A program made the translations under genes and the position numbers. Positions 11,898 through 12,503 of a DNA stretch of 12,503 nt are shown piece by piece. Source of the DNA: an uncultured Opitutia bacterium (GTDB taxonomy: Bacteria; Verrucomicrobiota; Verrucomicrobiia; Opitutales; UBA953); assembly GCA_937874455.1 (NCBI GenBank), contig CALNBE010000220.1, positions 1-12,503 of the forward strand. The letters run 5' to 3'. Numbering within the stretch: position 1 is the first letter of the stretch; each line of letters starts with the position of its first letter. The notes beneath the pieces were generated by a model, which searched no databases, was not told the DNA's origin, and saw nothing but the letters and a program-made list of their open reading frames with translations.

Positions 11898-12503
11898 TCA
11901 CTCCCCGTCCAGCGGACTACGGATGCCGATGCCGGGTTTTTTCATCACATGCAGATAAATCTGAGTTGTCTGCAGTTTGGCATGCCCCAGCAGTTCCTGC
12001 ACGGTGCGGATATCGGTGCCATCCTCCAGCAGGTGCGTGGCAAAGGAATGCCGGAACACATGGGGCGACACCCTTTTGTCCAGCCCCGCCGCTCGCGCCG
12101 CCCGCTTCAACACCAGCTGAAACGCACTGTCCGTCACATGGTGCCGTCGTCGCAAACCGCTGGCCGGGTCCACGCTCGTTTCCCGCGAAGGGAAAAGCCA
12201 TTGCCACTCCCATTGCTCGCCCGCCTGCCGATACTTGCGCGCCAGTGCTTCTGGCAACCACACTCCGGCCAGATCATTGTACCGATCCTCGTTAAAGAGA
12301 GCCCTGAGGCGCACCAAATGTTCCCTCAGCCGGGGGATCAACGATACCGGCAACACCGTCACCCGATCCTTGTCACCCTTGCCCGCCACCACGCGCAACT
12401 GTCCGCGGGCCAGATCGAGATCCTGCACCCGCAACCGCAGCAACTCCATCAGCCGCAAGCCCGCGCCATACAGCAACGCCGCCATCAACGCCCAAGTGCC
12501 GTC
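11898..12503 (-). CDS. intI: Integron integrase IntI (C-terminal part, 5' end outside window)
   Basis: A tyrosine recombinase of the integron-integrase subfamily; IntI recombines attI and folded single-stranded attC sites to capture gene cassettes. The frame is open to the edge (DGTWALMAALLYGAG) and gives 201 residues; complete IntI proteins are about 320-340, so roughly 120-140 are missing. Catalytic residues are visible: Arg in YGAGLRLMELLRLRV, Lys in GKGDKDRVTVLP, HVFRHSFATHLL (His and Arg), the GH of VQELLGHAKL, and Tyr in TTQIYLHV (codon 11957-11955). The IntI-specific insert is present: GVWLPEALARKYRQAGEQW and EWQWLFPSR, plus the family ending IRSPLDGE. These separate it from XerC/XerD. 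In the usual layout attI and the cassettes lie on the 5' side of intI, here beyond the right edge. No cassette is visible on its 3' side. Confidence 0.93.
   Translation of the reverse strand, partial: DGTWALMAALLYGAGLRLMELLRLRVQDLDLARGQLRVVAGKGDKDRVTVLPVSLIPRLREHLVRLRALFNEDRYNDLAGVWLPEALARKYRQAGEQWEWQWLFPSRETSVDPASGLRRRHHVTDSAFQLVLKRAARAAGLDKRVSPHVFRHSFATHLLEDGTDIRTVQELLGHAKLQTTQIYLHVMKKPGIGIRSPLDGE

Noticed and set aside
1..12503. CRISPR array, insertion sequence, toxin-antitoxin or phage-defence locus
   Set aside because: No regularly spaced repeats, transposase, or recognisable paired small genes were found on either strand; the only recombinase is IntI.

Overview
The window looks like a chromosomal segment of a Gram-negative bacterium of the PVC group, most likely Verrucomicrobiota. 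The best taxonomic clue is a 51-residue basic protein (7509-7664) of a type I know only from Chlamydiae and Verrucomicrobia. An LptF/LptG-type lipopolysaccharide permease implies an outer membrane. The DNA is GC-rich with C-rich coding strands, and most genes lack a clear Shine-Dalgarno sequence.

Layout. 1-482 is the 3' part of ruvA (+), ending at a symmetric terminator shared with a convergent secreted two-cysteine redoxin gene (577-1185, -). A 76-bp divergent gap leads to cysE (serine acetyltransferase, +) and then a cytoplasmic GAF-GAF histidine kinase (+) with no response regulator beside it. A minus-strand block follows, transcribed lptG-like permease > rlmI > ypeA > dedA, probably one operon. 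At 7509 transcription turns to plus: the small basic protein with its own terminator, a class II fumarase gene (fumC) broken by an apparent 16-nt deletion, and an ExbD/TolR-like protein lacking the usual membrane aspartate. A symmetric terminator separates these from gcvT-gcvH (-), two glycine-cleavage genes. Divergent to gcvT are two adjacent tRNA genes, Thr(UGU) and Gln(CUG), with encoded CCA and a terminator.

The right end is the accessory part. An 84-bp block with an 11-bp perfect inverted repeat and an internal imperfect direct repeat (11725-11808) lies between the tRNA terminator and the C-terminal 201 residues of an integron integrase (intI, -). The integrase keeps the IntI-specific insert and its catalytic residues. 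Its 5' end, and any attI site or cassette array in the usual position, lie beyond the right edge.

Most of the window is housekeeping: recombination, sulfur and one-carbon metabolism, rRNA modification, envelope biogenesis. The points that deserve attention are the fumC lesion, the aspartate-less ExbD-like protein, the integron integrase beside tRNA genes, and the repeat block between them. I did not find a clearly new multi-gene system. The integron, if it has cassettes, is the likeliest place for one, and it would be mostly outside the window.
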